Assembly: GCA_004369085.1 (NCBI GenBank)
Contig: ML210450.1
Coordinates: 1-25,971 of the forward strand
DNA: 25,971 bases
Origin: Coprinopsis marcescibilis
Taxonomy: Eukaryota; Basidiomycota; Agaricomycetes; Agaricales; Psathyrellaceae
Reading direction: 5' to 3'
In this document: piece by piece, positions 1 to 10,713 of the stretch
Position numbering within the stretch: position 1 is the stretch's first letter
How the letters are laid out: each line of letters opens with the position of its first letter
The notes under the pieces: model-generated
What the model was told of the DNA's origin: nothing
The model's database searches: none
What the model saw: the letters and a program-made list of their open reading frames with translations, nothing else
Translations under genes and position numbers: made by a program

Positions 1-240
1 ACATGCTTGACGGTGAGTGGAAAGGGCCCCTCCCTCGCCAAAGAAGCGCCCGCAAAGGTCACACTGTGGAGTGGGGATGGATCACCCTTGCCCCGATGTT
101 GGTAGAAGGCATGAATAATGTTGAGGGCCAGCACTGACTACACCGTTGGCCTTTACGGGATGGCAGGAGCATTGCGACCCTGAGAAAACGAACTCACGAG
201 CCATCTCAACACACTGCCACCGTTCCGGTGGATCGGTCAT
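1..240 (-). CDS. 5' part of an unrecognised gene, running off the left edge
   Basis: I read two exons: 240-198, starting at an ATG and ending at a GTGAGT donor, and 133-1, after a GTAGTCAG acceptor. The join keeps one frame across the 64-nt intron and gives a protein beginning MTDPPERWQCVEMALLALN, followed by about 40 further codons with no stop to the window edge. The second exon contains the stretches HAFYQHRGKGDPSP and GASLAREGPFPLTVKH. I do not recognise the family. An in-frame ATG further upstream at 411 would add 57 residues, but that stretch is rich in His and Pro near its start and looks less like coding sequence. The gene is incomplete and the start is uncertain. Confidence 0.35.
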
Positions 241-759
241 GTTGCCTCCGGCGGCAACAGGCTTTCGGATGTTGAAATTAGTTCGGCAACGCCAGGCCGT
301 TGCCCTAGCCATTCGGAGTTCTCCGACATAGTTGAAGAAGCGGTATAGCGGAACACATTTACTCGGGTGTGGGTGGTGAGTGGTCTTTGATATGGACAAG
401 GTTAGCATCATGATACAAAGCTACGATATTTTTCGAGCTCGCGTTTAGTCCGAGTCGATTTCGTACCTCTGAAGGTGCTGCGGTCATGGATAACATCGCT
501 TCATCCTCGGACATTGTCGAAGCTTGCGGAGGCAGTGAAGTGCGAAGTATCCTACATTGTATTCAACTTCCTGTTATTTATATGATGGATGGTCCGACGA
601 GGGCGCAGTTGCCCTTCCAACCCGGGGTACAAAGAATCATCTATTTGCAGTCGTGACTGGGAAGACCTCCATAGTGTCCGACACATTATCACATTATCTC
701 GTTGTCAAATGTAACTTGTTGCAGAACAGTTGATACTATTTGCGTCCAATTTGAGTTAA
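241..759. other. Intergenic stretch, nothing recognised
   Basis: This holds the upstream side of the left-edge gene and the downstream side of the hypothetical gene at 760. I see no convincing open frame with splice sites, RNA gene or repeat here. Confidence 0.4.
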
Positions 760-1447
760 TTACTTCGTACTCTGAACCTTGAACCACATAGTGCTAGTCA
801 CAACTCCCGACTCCCACAAACAGCGATCTGCTTGATAATGGCAGGCATCGTACAAATGCAGCCCTACTTTTACCATTGGACCAGGTTTGGGATAGGATGC
901 CTTCACCAGGATCTCGTCGAGGGTATCAGATGGGGTTGCCTTGATTGACCTTACGTCACCGAGCTCAAGTGAATTGAAGAGCGCGGGTGCGACAACTTCG
1001 ACGTTCAGGTCAAACTCCCTCCACTGTTCAAATCGAGTGACGTTGAGCGACTTGGATGTGATGTTGCGTTCAAACAGCTTCTGCTGAAGGATGGCACGGA
1101 CCATACGAACCGAAGGAAAGATAGTGTCCCATGCGGCCTTGGATATCTCCACCCACGAACCTCTGCACATAGGAAGCTCGTTGGTCTGGAAGGCGACTTT
1201 GAGGTAAGCCCGGTCCGGGATTAAAATTTCGGGGATGTGCTTGGGGAGTTCCTTTCGCAGCTCCTGACAGGGCCGCGCATGAGCGTACACACAGGGTGGA
1301 GTTCGTGATATGACATACCAGCTCGGATGTAGGGCGAGGGATCATTATCTGCTGATCGCAGTACTCAACGATAAGGATGTTCGCGAACGGCGCTGCCGCC
1401 GCATATTTCTTATCGGAAACAATTGGGGGTCCAGGGGCGCTTGCCAT
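760..1447 (-). CDS. Hypothetical protein, two exons, 210 aa
   Basis: Exon 1 runs 1447-1319 and exon 2 runs 1263-760. They are separated by a 55-nt intron with donor GTATGT and acceptor CTGTCAG. The exons are 129 and 504 nt, both whole numbers of codons, which gives 210 residues ending VQSTK. The ATG at 1447 is chosen because it is the first ATG after an in-frame stop at 1511-1513. Residues around 23-60 (ANILIVEYCDQQIMIPRP, then KELPKHIPEI) resemble the start of small agaric proteins with a ubiquitin- or PB1-like fold, but this is only an impression. No signal peptide or membrane segment is visible. The function is unknown. The intron is well supported because reading through it would change frame. 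Confidence 0.5.
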
Positions 1448-1978
1448 CCCTAGTTCTACACAGCGATTTAGTATCGGTTGAGGGTGTCGCTCGATCTCAA
1501 TACCCAAGCGTTATGAACTACCAAGCGCACAGAGGTCCTGTTCCAATATAACACTCGAAGGCTTCCAAAGAGGTCTGTGGTTTGCCGTTTGATATAGTAG
1601 AGTCGTATTAGGAGCTGTATCTACCACGACCATGTATGAGTTGAAAGGGGTAGAAAAAGAGGGCCATGTTGTCGCACCTCATACACTGTGGGAGAACTAC
1701 AGCCAGGAGGACAAAATTAGACGCACACAGAGGACAGATGAAATCCGCACTTATTTCACGCGCACAGACCAAGCGTTCCAAATTTAGTTTTGAGAGGGAA
1801 TACTTATCCTGTAGCGCCAGGGCTTCGGACAGTTCACAGAAGCCGGCAGGGGGAACAGAGCTGAGAGGAGAGATGGAACGCGAATTAAATATATTTACAG
1901 GATTCTTTTATACATATACTATTGGACTGAGCTAAAAAAATATAATACATTGAACAAAATGCGATCGTGTGTTCGCCT
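1448..1978. other. Intergenic stretch between two minus-strand genes
   Basis: This is the upstream side of the 760-1447 gene and the downstream side of the RNase H gene. The part around 1880-1950 is A+T rich (taaatatatttacagg and similar). I see no supported gene or repeat. Confidence 0.4.
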
Positions 1979-3002
1979 TTAACCCTGTTGCAGGATCAGT
2001 TCTCCTGCGGCGTTCACCTTGGCCTGTATGGAGGCGATCTCCGTGATGGTCGTCTGACCAGGAGAGCGGACGTGGAAGTCGAGTGGGAATGAACCGCCAG
2101 TTCCCGATTGGAGTTTCTCAATGAATGTGCGGTTAAGGAGAAGCGGTGCGTTCTCACTGGGAAGAGGTCGCCGGCAATCAGAACAAATAACGGATGGATG
2201 GGCGTGTACTTACGTTCCCCTCTCCATGATGCGCACTTGGTTGGTTGAGCTGCCTCGCTCGCGTTGCGTGTCAGGGAGCTGCAAATCCAAGTAATTTACT
2301 AGTAAAACAATCAAAATCTACACGTACCGTCGCAGCCTTCTTCGCATATGCATCCGCCTCGTTCCAGTCCCTGGGGATCAGCCAAAACTGCGCGTGGCAC
2401 CCATTGTCATCCAACCTTCGAACGGCCTTCAAGATCGCCTGCCACAGGTCACGGTTCGCGATAGGTTTACCAGCCGCAGTCTTCCTGCCATTTGTGAATC
2501 CTCTCCGAGATACCAAGTACGAGATACTCGCTGTCTGTGGTAAGGACAACATTATCAAACCCTTCGCCTGGCCAGAAGCGGAGGGTGAGTGCGATTAGCG
2601 CTGCTCGTAACTCTGCTCTGTTGCTCGTATGCTTCTGACCGTCGAGTTCGAGGGGGTATTGGAGGGGTTTGAAGTGGGCTAAAGGCGAGAATACGACTGC
2701 TGCTCCTCCGCGGGGCGGCCGTTGGGACTCAGCGGGTGCACCATTGTCGGTGCAAGCGCCGTCAATGAAGAAGAGAGCTTGTGTGCGCTTTGTAGTGTTT
2801 TTTGTGATAAAGCGATAGCTAGTCACTGTGAATATGTTAGGTCGGACTGTGAAGAGTTCGACTGGCGTCGAGGTAGAGGGGCTGGGGTAGAAACGCCTGT
2901 TTTGGTCTGCAATACTTTGAACAAGGGGAGGGAATCGCTGGAAGCAGGACTGGGGTCTTCGTCACTGAGGGGCTGGGTATGGAGTTGGAGTGAGATAGGC
3001 AT
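1979..3002 (-). pseudogene. RNase H family gene with two apparent frameshifts
   Basis: RNase H cleaves the RNA strand of RNA-DNA hybrids using four acidic residues. The fold is clear here: first Asp in FFIDGAC, Glu in TSNRAELRA, second Asp in LTTDSEY, and the last acidic site in PRDWNEADAYAKKA. Two introns are supported: 2327-2279 (GTACGT to TTGCAG) and 2213-2157 (GTAAGT to CCCAG). The tail then runs to a stop at 1981-1979. Two breaks are visible. Near 2953 the frame from the ATG at 3002 (MPISLQLHTQPLSDEDP) must shift to reach the RNase H frame; the tandem copy at 3270-3690 has one extra base at the matching site. Near 2488, ISERIHKW and NGRKTAAGKP lie in different frames and both use the same AAATGG, as if a short segment between repeats was lost. 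As read, the last catalytic Asp is out of frame. Assembly error is the alternative to decay. Confidence 0.7.
2279..2327 (-). other. Intron in the RNase H gene
   Basis: The 49-nt intron has donor GTACGT and acceptor TTTGCAG. Removing it joins the codons AAG GCT GCG ACG to CTC CCT GAC. The tandem copy keeps a recognisable version of the acceptor side (GCTTTGCAG), so the duplication was at DNA level. Confidence 0.65.
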
Positions 3003-3269
3003 ACTTTCTCTTCGTCTGAACGATGATAACAAGGGTATAAGTAATAGTACCAGTTCAAGTTTATCAAGATTGGAGACAACGGCATTCCCATCACGAACCC
3101 TAACCCAAACAACTGCCGCCGGCAGTCTCCGAAGATTCTGATCGTGCCGCTCGGGGTTTACTCATCAAGTGCCAACTTGGACTTATCCAAGCCATAATTT
3201 GGTTAAGGCAGCGGCTGAACACTGCTCTGTGCGCCTGCTCGACTGTGTCTCCACGGTCCATACGTGCAC

Positions 3270-3690
3270 ATCCCTAAAAATGGTGCGAGAGCTAGCCACT
3301 CACCGGTTGAACTAAATTGCTCGCTGAGAGTTGGGAAGCTGCAAAGCAAATTAAAATACCAGTGACGATACATATTATCAAAGGTGCCGCCAGGCTGCTT
3401 TTCCATGCGCCAAACTGCGCACCCATTCTCACAACTGCCCTCAGGATCGCCTGTCACAAATCCTCACTGCCCGCATCATTTGCTTTAGTGTTTTTGGCGA
3501 TGAAGCGGAAACTGGTAACTAGGAATGTATTGGGTCGGACTGCAAGGAGAGTGGCTGGACCGAAGCGACTATTGGGATAAAGCTGTTTAGGTTTGCGATG
3601 GATTGGCTCCAGGCAAGGGAATTGGTGGAAGCAGGATTGCGGGTCTTCGTCGGTAGAGCTACCTTGGAATTCGAACCAGGCTATACTCTC
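3270..3690 (-). pseudogene. Tandem RNase H remnant with its catalytic core deleted
   Basis: The minus strand shows a second, degenerate copy of the neighbouring RNase H gene. Its 5' part reads DEDPQSCFHQFP, then LAVRPNTFLVTSFRFIAKNT, matching VRPNIFTVTSYRFITKNT of the first copy. It then jumps to a match for NRDLWQAILKAVRRL (here EDL, stop, QAILRAVVRM), so about 330 nt carrying the first three catalytic acidic residues are gone. The Trp codon TGG has become TGA at the DLW position. Downstream, the intron acceptor region and the following exon (GCAGCTTCCCAACTCTCAGC) still align. This is a dead copy. Boundaries are approximate, set where similarity fades. Confidence 0.7.
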
Positions 3691-4195
3691 TTCTGTGGAT
3701 CATGCTGTGCATGGTGGGATGATTGTACGCAGATGACTGTATCATGGGAATTTTGCAAAATTCGTAGGTGTCTTCCGCAGTGGCTGGGTATTTTCTAACC
3801 GAAGCACCACTCGGCGGCTGTGTTTAAGCGGTAGTCACACCAGCGCAGTCTATTGACTTGGTGGTACTTTATTTGAATGTTTCGGATGTGTCTGCCGGTA
3901 AGGCTTTGGACCCTCTGGGAACGACGGGGATCCAGATCTGCCCGCCAATTTCGGTAAGGCTAGTAATACCAGCCGAAACTACAACATCATTGACCTGCGC
4001 AATGTTCACGGCCATCAACATGGGCACCCCAATCTCCTAAATAAACATTGTCACCGAAGTGCTTGTAACCACTGAGAGAGTATAAAAGGGTTCGGCAAAG
4101 ACTTTGGATAGGCACCACCTTACTCTTCCTCTATTTGTCCTTCAGACTTCAACTCTCCTCCTCTTTGTTCTATCAAGTCACTCTAATCTTCGCTC
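3691..4195 (+). promoter_or_regulatory. Upstream region and leader of the peroxygenase gene
   Basis: This stretch lies between the RNase H remnant and the peroxygenase ATG. A consensus TATA box (TATAAAAGG) sits at 4081-4089, about 110 bases before the start codon. It is followed by a pyrimidine-rich leader (clusters such as CTCTTCCTCT at about 4123-4180), common before highly expressed fungal genes. No gene is supported in the rest of the stretch. Confidence 0.55.
4081..4089 (+). promoter_or_regulatory. TATA box of the peroxygenase gene
   Basis: TATAAAAGG lies 107 bases upstream of the ATG at 4196, with a CT-rich segment between them. Spacing and orientation fit a fungal core promoter. Confidence 0.6.
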
Positions 4196-5586
4196 ATGAT
4201 GGCCGTTATATCATTGAAGCACGTTCTTGTCGCTGTCGCCCTCGTCTCCTCGACTGCCCAGGCATTCCCAGCATATGGATCACTTGCTGGTCTAAGTGAA
4301 CGCGAGTTCAAGTTCGCTATGTCGACTTTGAAGCCTCGTATCCCCGCGCCAGCACCAGGTCCGCTCAGATTTGACGGACCTAAACTTGCCGAAGACAGGG
4401 AGCATGCTTTCAAGCCAATGAAGAAGGATGACTTGAGAGGACCCTGCCCCGGTCTCAACACCCTCGCAGCACACGGCGTGAGTATAAGATCTGGATTAGC
4501 CTGATAAACACTCACCAACATCCTACGTACATAGTATCTCCCTCGCAATGGAGTCGCCACTCCCGCTGAAATCATTCAGGCATCGATGGAAGGTTTGTTT
4601 AATGTTCGGCGGGCGTCTGCTTGGGACTGACGTGTTCTCTGTCGCACACGCAGGCTTTAATATGGAGAACAACTTGGCCAGGTTCACAACATATGCGGCA
4701 CATCTACTGGACGGCAATGTTGTCACCGATTTGCTGAGCATTGGAGCAAAGACTCCAAAGACTGGTCCTGACCCCGACGCTGTCGCTCTCGTCGCTGGTC
4801 TTCGCAACCACGGTACCTTCGAAGGCGATGCCAGCGTTACTCGAGGTGAGTTCTCACATTATCAGATATGTTAGAGCAAGTTCTTACCCAATTTTGTTAC
4901 AGCTGACGCCTTCTTCGGCGATAATTTCAGCTTCAACCAGACTCTCTTTGACCAGGTACGTCGCGGCCCTTCGTCCTTGGTGCGATACATCATCTGACGC
5001 CGGCCTCGCTCCCTAGTTCGTCGACTTCAGCGACAGGTTTGGAAACGGGTTCTATAACTACAGCGTCGCTGCTGAGCTCCGCTTCCACCGAGTTCAGCAA
5101 GGCATCGCTGAAAACCCGCATTTCTCGTTCGCGGGATTCAGGCATCTCACCGCCTACGCAGAGGTCACCTTCCCGGTCAACATGTTCATCGACGGCCGCC
5201 GAACAGGCTTTGAGCGCCTCCAACTCGACATGCAAACCGCCGAGACCTTCTTCAAGGACAATCGCTTCCCAAAGGGTTTCTTCCGCTCCGAAAAGCCCTC
5301 GGGAACCGAAGGTCTTGATCAGATCTTCATTGCACACCCCACTCAGCCAGGACGGAACGCAGGCGCTGTCAACACCTTCACCGTTGATAACAGCCTAGGG
5401 GACCTTGGATCCGCGAACGGGTTCTGCAGCATTTACACCGGTCTGGCGAACGTCACCATCCCCAACTTGTACCCGAACCCAACAGGTGTCTTGAGGAGGA
5501 ATTTGATCACAAACTTGCAGTTCCTGTTTGACGGTCTACCAAAGCAAAACAACTGCACCCAGATCTTCCCCTTTGGTTCCAAGTAA
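4196..5586 (+). CDS. Unspecific peroxygenase, long form (heme-thiolate, PF01328)
   Basis: UPOs are secreted heme-thiolate enzymes that use H2O2 to insert oxygen into C-H bonds, aromatics and other substrates. Five exons (4196-4477, 4535-4592, 4654-4845, 4903-4955, 5017-5586) sum to 1155 nt, or 384 residues. Introns are 57-61 nt with normal splice sites and every phase closes. Residues 1-23 form a signal peptide. The family signature is complete: PCP at 83-85 with heme-ligand Cys84, EGD at 170-172 and the acid-base pair Arg237/Glu244 in FRHLTAYAE. Cys332 and Cys375 match the C-terminal disulfide of long UPOs. Length matches the long (group II, Agrocybe-type) form of about 370 residues. The tandem ATG at 4196 and 4199 makes the first residue ambiguous by one. 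The gene looks intact, and no partner in oxidative metabolism is adjacent. Confidence 0.93.
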
Positions 5587-5978
5587 CAAGCATGGCTACG
5601 GTGATTTTCTAGGAAGACAATGTATCTATTTTACCGGTTCCTAGAAATAATTGGACTTTTACATACTACCACTTCTAAGCTCGTTACACACATACAATGT
5701 ACTATGTGTGCTTAAGTCTGACCCATTACTAGTCAGAAACGAACGGCTTCACACCATACGATTAAAGTTTTTAGTGCTTGCAGCGACCTTCATTGGGCCT
5801 TCGCCTTTGAACTCGCAACACTTTTTATTTGATAGGAATAGCGTACAGCCACAGAAGGAAACAGAGTGAGGGAAATGGAAATGGAACAAGTGTCAGTATA
5901 CTACACGAAACCTGAGCGCTTGTTGATAGACTAACTCTACCCTGAGCCAGGGAGACGGGAGATCCCTGTACCATTACA
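5587..5978. other. Convergent intergenic region
   Basis: This is the shared 3' flank of the peroxygenase (+) and DUF1996 (-) genes. I see no gene or repeat here. Confidence 0.5.
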
Positions 5979-7150
5979 TCAGTCGTTGAATGTCTGAACA
6001 TTTAAATTGGAGCTAAACTTACACCCATCCGAGCCAATGTCCTCCCCAACCATATCTTCAACCTTACATGCATTCATAGCCTCCACATTCTGCGACAACA
6101 ACGGCCTTCCATTCTCACAGGCCTGGAACATACACCCGTCATCCATAGCGCGCTGCAGAGAATCGCCTTTCCACCCGAAGATGTAGTCTGCGTGTGTGCC
6201 GTAGCCGCGGGCGTCGTCGTAGCTCAAGACAAAAGGGGTCGAGCCGTCTTCCGGCCACATGCTGTCGAACTGGGTTGTGTCCCAGAGGGTCTCGTATGCG
6301 AGCTGGGGTACACGCACGGGGTGCGATGCAGGGCAGGGTCCGCTGTTGAGGAAGGCTTCCCGCACGGTGTTGTACATGTGGGATTGGTGGTCGGGTGGGT
6401 CAAGTGTCTTTCCGTCCCAGCACCTATATTATTATCAATGGATTGTGATGAAGCGTGATGAGTCACGGAGGTGTAGATGAGAGTGTGGTTCAAGTCGAAT
6501 GCGAGCTATCACTCACGCAGGGAAGTGGTGAACAGTCATGATACCTGCTCGGCAGCGGGTTGTGGGGAATACATCGAGTTCGGGGAACCGGGTGCCTTTG
6601 TGCTCCAAGCAAACAAATTTGAGGCCGTTAGCAACCCTTCCATTTGATCCCGGGTTGCCAACAATCATACGGAATCCCTAAATGGAACCTAGGATAAACA
6701 CTACCGTGTACATCGAATATACCGTAGCACACGTACCGGGGGGAAAGCAGTTATTTTCAGGTTTCCATTCGACCAGAAATCCTGCTGCGTATAGTACACC
6801 GTCATGCCCCCATTAATTCCATTCGGGAGCGCCCCGTTCTGCATGATGGGTACGCGCTTATACGATCCGTTAGTAGGGTGTTTGAAGTACATCGCCGCAG
6901 TCCAATAGTTCGAAAAGTCCTCGGTAAAGGTGCAGGTTGTGCAGGTTCCCTGCTCACCGATATCGCCGGTCATGTTCGGGTGGAACGCGTTGCCGCCGAC
7001 GATCTGGTGGACATGGGAGGAGGGCGCTCGGCCGGGCTGCACGAGCGGGTCGAGCCGCTGGATGGTCAGGGTTGAGCATCCGAAGCGAAGGGCTGCCTGG
7101 GAAGGCACAGTGAGAGCTGATATAAGGGCCAGTGAAAGCCAGGGCATCAT
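5979..7150 (-). CDS. DUF1996 domain secreted protein
   Basis: Three exons (7150-6737, 6677-6517, 6423-5979) sum to 1020 nt, or 339 residues. Introns are 59 nt (GTACGT to TTTAG) and 93 nt (GTGAGT to ATATAG), both in phase. A signal peptide spans about residues 1-20 (MMPWLSLALISALTVPSQAA). DUF1996 (PF09362) is recognised from RFGCSTLTIQRLDPLV, then SSHVHQIVGGNAF, TTCTFTEDFSNYWTAAM, GFRMIVGNP and FPACWDGKTLDPPDHQSHM, in family order. The domain covers most of the protein. The family is widespread and secreted in fungi but its biochemical role is unknown. The ATG at 7150 is preferred because the signal peptide follows it directly. The gene ends 392 bases from the convergent peroxygenase gene. Confidence 0.9.
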
Positions 7151-7853
7151 ATTTTCTGGCAGAGGTGTCTCCAAGGGGCGTCAACACTGATATATATCCA
7201 TGTACTAACTGTTTTTCCAGAGAACCATTGTCGCTAAAAGTTCGGGATCGCGAGAAGGAAGGCCCCACTCCTTATTCTTATCTTGAGTGCATCTTAGTCC
7301 CAGCGTCCTATCTTCATCTGCGACCACTAACTTCCGGACTTCTGACAATTAAAACGTTTGAACATCAGGGTGGGCCTTGGTTGAAACTCCTATCCAGGCC
7401 CTGCATAGAACCATCACTTGCCGTTCTGTTCTCCACCTGCAATGTATATTGCGGCTGAATGTCTCGCCGCCCCCAACCTAGACGCACAATTATCTCTGGC
7501 AAATTGTCGCGACTCGCGATGCCGCTGTTACCCATTCAACGCCACCAAATTCTGGCTGGCACCGGTGATCAGACTCACGACCCACATATGCATACTGCAT
7601 ACTGACTTGAAGCTCCAGCAATCGGCTGCAAGGCTTCACCTAGGCGCTCTGAGACCTACGAGTCGAGCGAAACTGAGTCCCCTGGACGACCTGTGAAGGG
7701 TAGAGAGTGTACATCTTGAGTTTTCACATGCGGCACACTGAAAATTCGACGTAGCCAACCTTGTCATGTGGTAGTATTATTTGTATTGCTTGCATCACAG
7801 TTCACACTACGTAGTAATCCCATTTCTACTTGGCATATCCCCCGATGACAACA
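7151..7853. other. Intergenic stretch upstream of the DUF1996 gene
   Basis: This holds the likely promoter of the DUF1996 gene, with an A+T run (TGATATATATCC) near 7188, and the 3' flank of the NACHT-ankyrin gene. I see no supported gene in between. Confidence 0.4.
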
Positions 7854-10713
7854 TTATGACCTAGCTCCGCATAAACGAAGCAGCCCTTCCACTTCCGTAT
7901 TTTCCTCCTCTACAGCCCAATCCAACGCTGTTCTTCCGTCTGAAGTGGTGGCATTGATATCGATGGATCGATGCTGAAGAAGGAGTTTGGCAATGTCGAT
8001 GCTGATGTGTTCTGACCTTGCAGCCTGAATGAGTGGAGTAGCAGCTTCTGAACCGGCCAGGTTAACATCAACACCCTGAACAGCGAGAAGAACTTGAACC
8101 ACTTCAAGGCGATTACTGCGGACTGCTGCGCCTAGAGGTGTAGTCCCACTCTGATCGACTATATTTAGGCGGATGCCCTCAACCTGGAGCAGCTGTAGGA
8201 CGGTTTGAACTGCACCTGCCTCCGATGCTATGGTTAAAGCCGTCCGCCTCGCGTCATCAAAAGCATTGATGTTTAGGCCCTGGACAGCAAGAAGGGCACC
8301 CACAAGACGTTCGCGGTTCTCCTCAGAATCGGACGCGTACATGAGAGCCGTCATCCCATCACAGTCTGTCAACTGAACGTGGTCGCAATCGACAAGGAAA
8401 AGAATCATTTCCACCACCTCGACACACCCAACCATCGAAGCCCACATTAGAGGAGTCTTCCCCTCCAGATCAGGACAGCGAATATCAACCCCGTCGGCGT
8501 GTAGGAGAAGCCTGACGGCCTCGATGTTTGCCCGCTCGGCCGCGAGCCCCAATGCCGTACGCCCTCCAGCTGACTGAGTGTTGATATAGAAGTCGTCTGG
8601 TGGAGCGACAAGATTTGGGACGAGCCAGGAGCTGAGGAGGAGCTGGAAGTTGTACACAGTCGCAACGTGGATGGAGGATAGCTTGTCAATCAAGCAACCC
8701 TCGTCGGTCGTGTTCAGGTATGGGAACTGGCGACATCGACGAACGAACTGAACGGTGTGAGGGGGAAGTGTGTTAGAGGAATGTGAATGTGAATGCCAGT
8801 TGGTATAGGCGTATTCAAGGAGGGGGTTGGGGCTGAAGATATCTGCCATAAACTCTTCGTAGTCGTCTTCTTCCAGGTAGTATGGATAGGCCTCCTCGTC
8901 CTCGAATTCGAAGTCATGAAGTCCGTATTGGAATAATCGCGCAACACAGGTCGTCGCAATTAGAGCGTGAGGGTCTGGGAAATCCCTTGCTAGATAAGGC
9001 TTGAGGAAATCTGAGGCAGTGTAGTCTGTTAATGAAAGTCAGACGCGAAGACCTCGTAGGATAAGATCAAATACATACGAACGAGGCGGACCAGGCCACT
9101 CCCCTCTTCGAACGTGACCAGCCCGCAACACATGGAGAGGAGGGTTTCGTTGTCGACTAGAAGTGCTTTATCGAACTCGTATGTGTCAGGTCCTATTGCC
9201 ACAGCTTGACATAGCTCTTGTATCAGCAGAGATGAGCGGGCGTATGTAAGCCACATCAAAGCATGCTTAGCTATGGAAGCATTCGCCTCCCCCAAAGTCT
9301 CGATCCTCCTCATTGTTATGGCATACATCTCATCCACACCGGTAGGAAGACGCTCCAGGGCCTGCTCAAAGCTCTTGAAATTCGTGCATAGCTTGAGCAG
9401 ATCGAGTTGCAGTGAAGCCAACAAGAACCTGAAGGAAGCGACAGCGAGAAATAAATAAGCCTCAGATCCACTTCGACATAGGAGACAAACATACATTCCC
9501 GCGGATTTCTCCAATATCTTGGAAACCAGTAACGACCTATGCTCGTTGCTCTTCAGAACTTGTCTCAAAGCCGGGATCTTGCCGAATTTCTCTTGTATAG
9601 GGAGCATGAGGTCTGGGTTGTAAGCCGTGATATCCATAAAGCTAGCGTGTGGGACGATGTACTTGAGTTTGTCGAGGGGGCGTGACGTGATAAAAAAATG
9701 GACAGGAAGCTGGGAAATGGCGGCCATGATATCAACTTGAGTCTCACCAGCTGCCTCGTCAAGCCCATCTACGGCAACTATGAGTTTCGAAAAGATCCCC
9801 GAACAGGATATTCTTTTTAAGACATCAAATAGCTCCTCGTGTGTTGGTCGGGTACCTTCGCGAGTGTGCCTCTCGTACATTGGCTGGATGTATGGCCAAA
9901 CAGCGGAACTACGCTCGAGCATTTGTCGCAGCAGAGACGCTAAGATCAAGCCAATTGGGATGGAATCGGTGTATCGGCAGTAAGCAAACACAACACAGAC
10001 TTCAGGGCCCTCCGTTAGCTGCTGTAGCTTCTCGATGACGATAGACCTAAGTCATACGTTAGCTGTCAATTCATGGTGTCCTTGAGCGAGGCTTACGAGA
10101 GAATCGTCTTTCCGGCACCCGCTAAGCACAACCAAGTCAGAAGGAGTTTGATTGGCTAAACTGTAAATAGACTTACGCATTCCAGTTCCCCAGAACACCC
10201 CTGGTCCACCATTCAACCACTTATCGAAGGCCTCTCTGTCAAATATCCACAGCCCAGTGTTAGGGGTTCGCTTGCCCAAGTTATCGAGATGGATGATGCG
10301 GAAGTTGATATCTGTGAGCCATTTTGCAGCTATCGCAATCACTAGAGCGGATTCCGAATCCCGATAAGCTTCCTAACCGCAAAAATGCGTGAGAAGAGAC
10401 AGAGGACCCACCTTCGTCCACGTCGAGGGCACGAGATTCAATGAAGGTGCACCCATAGTAATATTTATGAGTCATATCACCTGCGACAGCGTTCACGGTG
10501 GTGTTGTTGAGATTTACATCCTTAGCACCGAAGAAGGCACTGGCCCGGGGCTGGGGGGCATGTATCACTAATTTAGGGAAGGATAGCGTTAGGGCAGGAC
10601 CACGAAGAATTGAGTCGATGGTACCGTATAGCTGTGAGGTCTACTCCCACTCAGTTATTATGTTCAAATGTAAAGCTGAATGATCTCACCAAAGTTGAGA
10701 TATTTGCTCCCAT
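7854..10713 (-). CDS. NACHT NTPase with ankyrin repeats (fungal NLR-like)
   Basis: This is a STAND-class NTPase: ATP-driven oligomerisation controlled by a C-terminal sensor, used by fungi in non-self recognition. Seven exons (10713-10690, 10640-10412, 10368-10177, 10121-10097, 10046-9495, 9428-9079, 9025-7854) sum to 2544 nt, or 847 residues, with all phases closing. The N-terminal part (about 1-130) has the NLNNTTVNAVAGD and WLTDINFRIIHLDNLGKRTPNTG patterns typical before NACHT domains in agarics. The P-loop GMPGAGKT is at 147-154, with Lys153 on a 25-nt microexon. Walker B LIVAVDGLDEA is near 245-255. SAGMFLLASLQLD and LVHYTASDFL are the usual landmarks at the end of the module. An acidic, Tyr-rich linker leads to seven ankyrin repeats from about 605 to 847. 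The N-terminal effector is not identifiable. Confidence 0.9.
10097..10121 (-). other. 25-nt microexon encoding the P-loop
   Basis: The 25 bases lie between acceptor TGCTTAG and donor GTAAGC and encode (P)GAGKTIL(S). With it included, upstream GGAATGC and downstream GTCTATC join in frame. Skipping would remove the nucleotide-binding motif and shift the frame. Confidence 0.8.

Noticed and set aside
2245..2598. Plus-strand open frame of 117 codons
   Set aside because: Antisense to the RNase H exon and its 49-nt intron.
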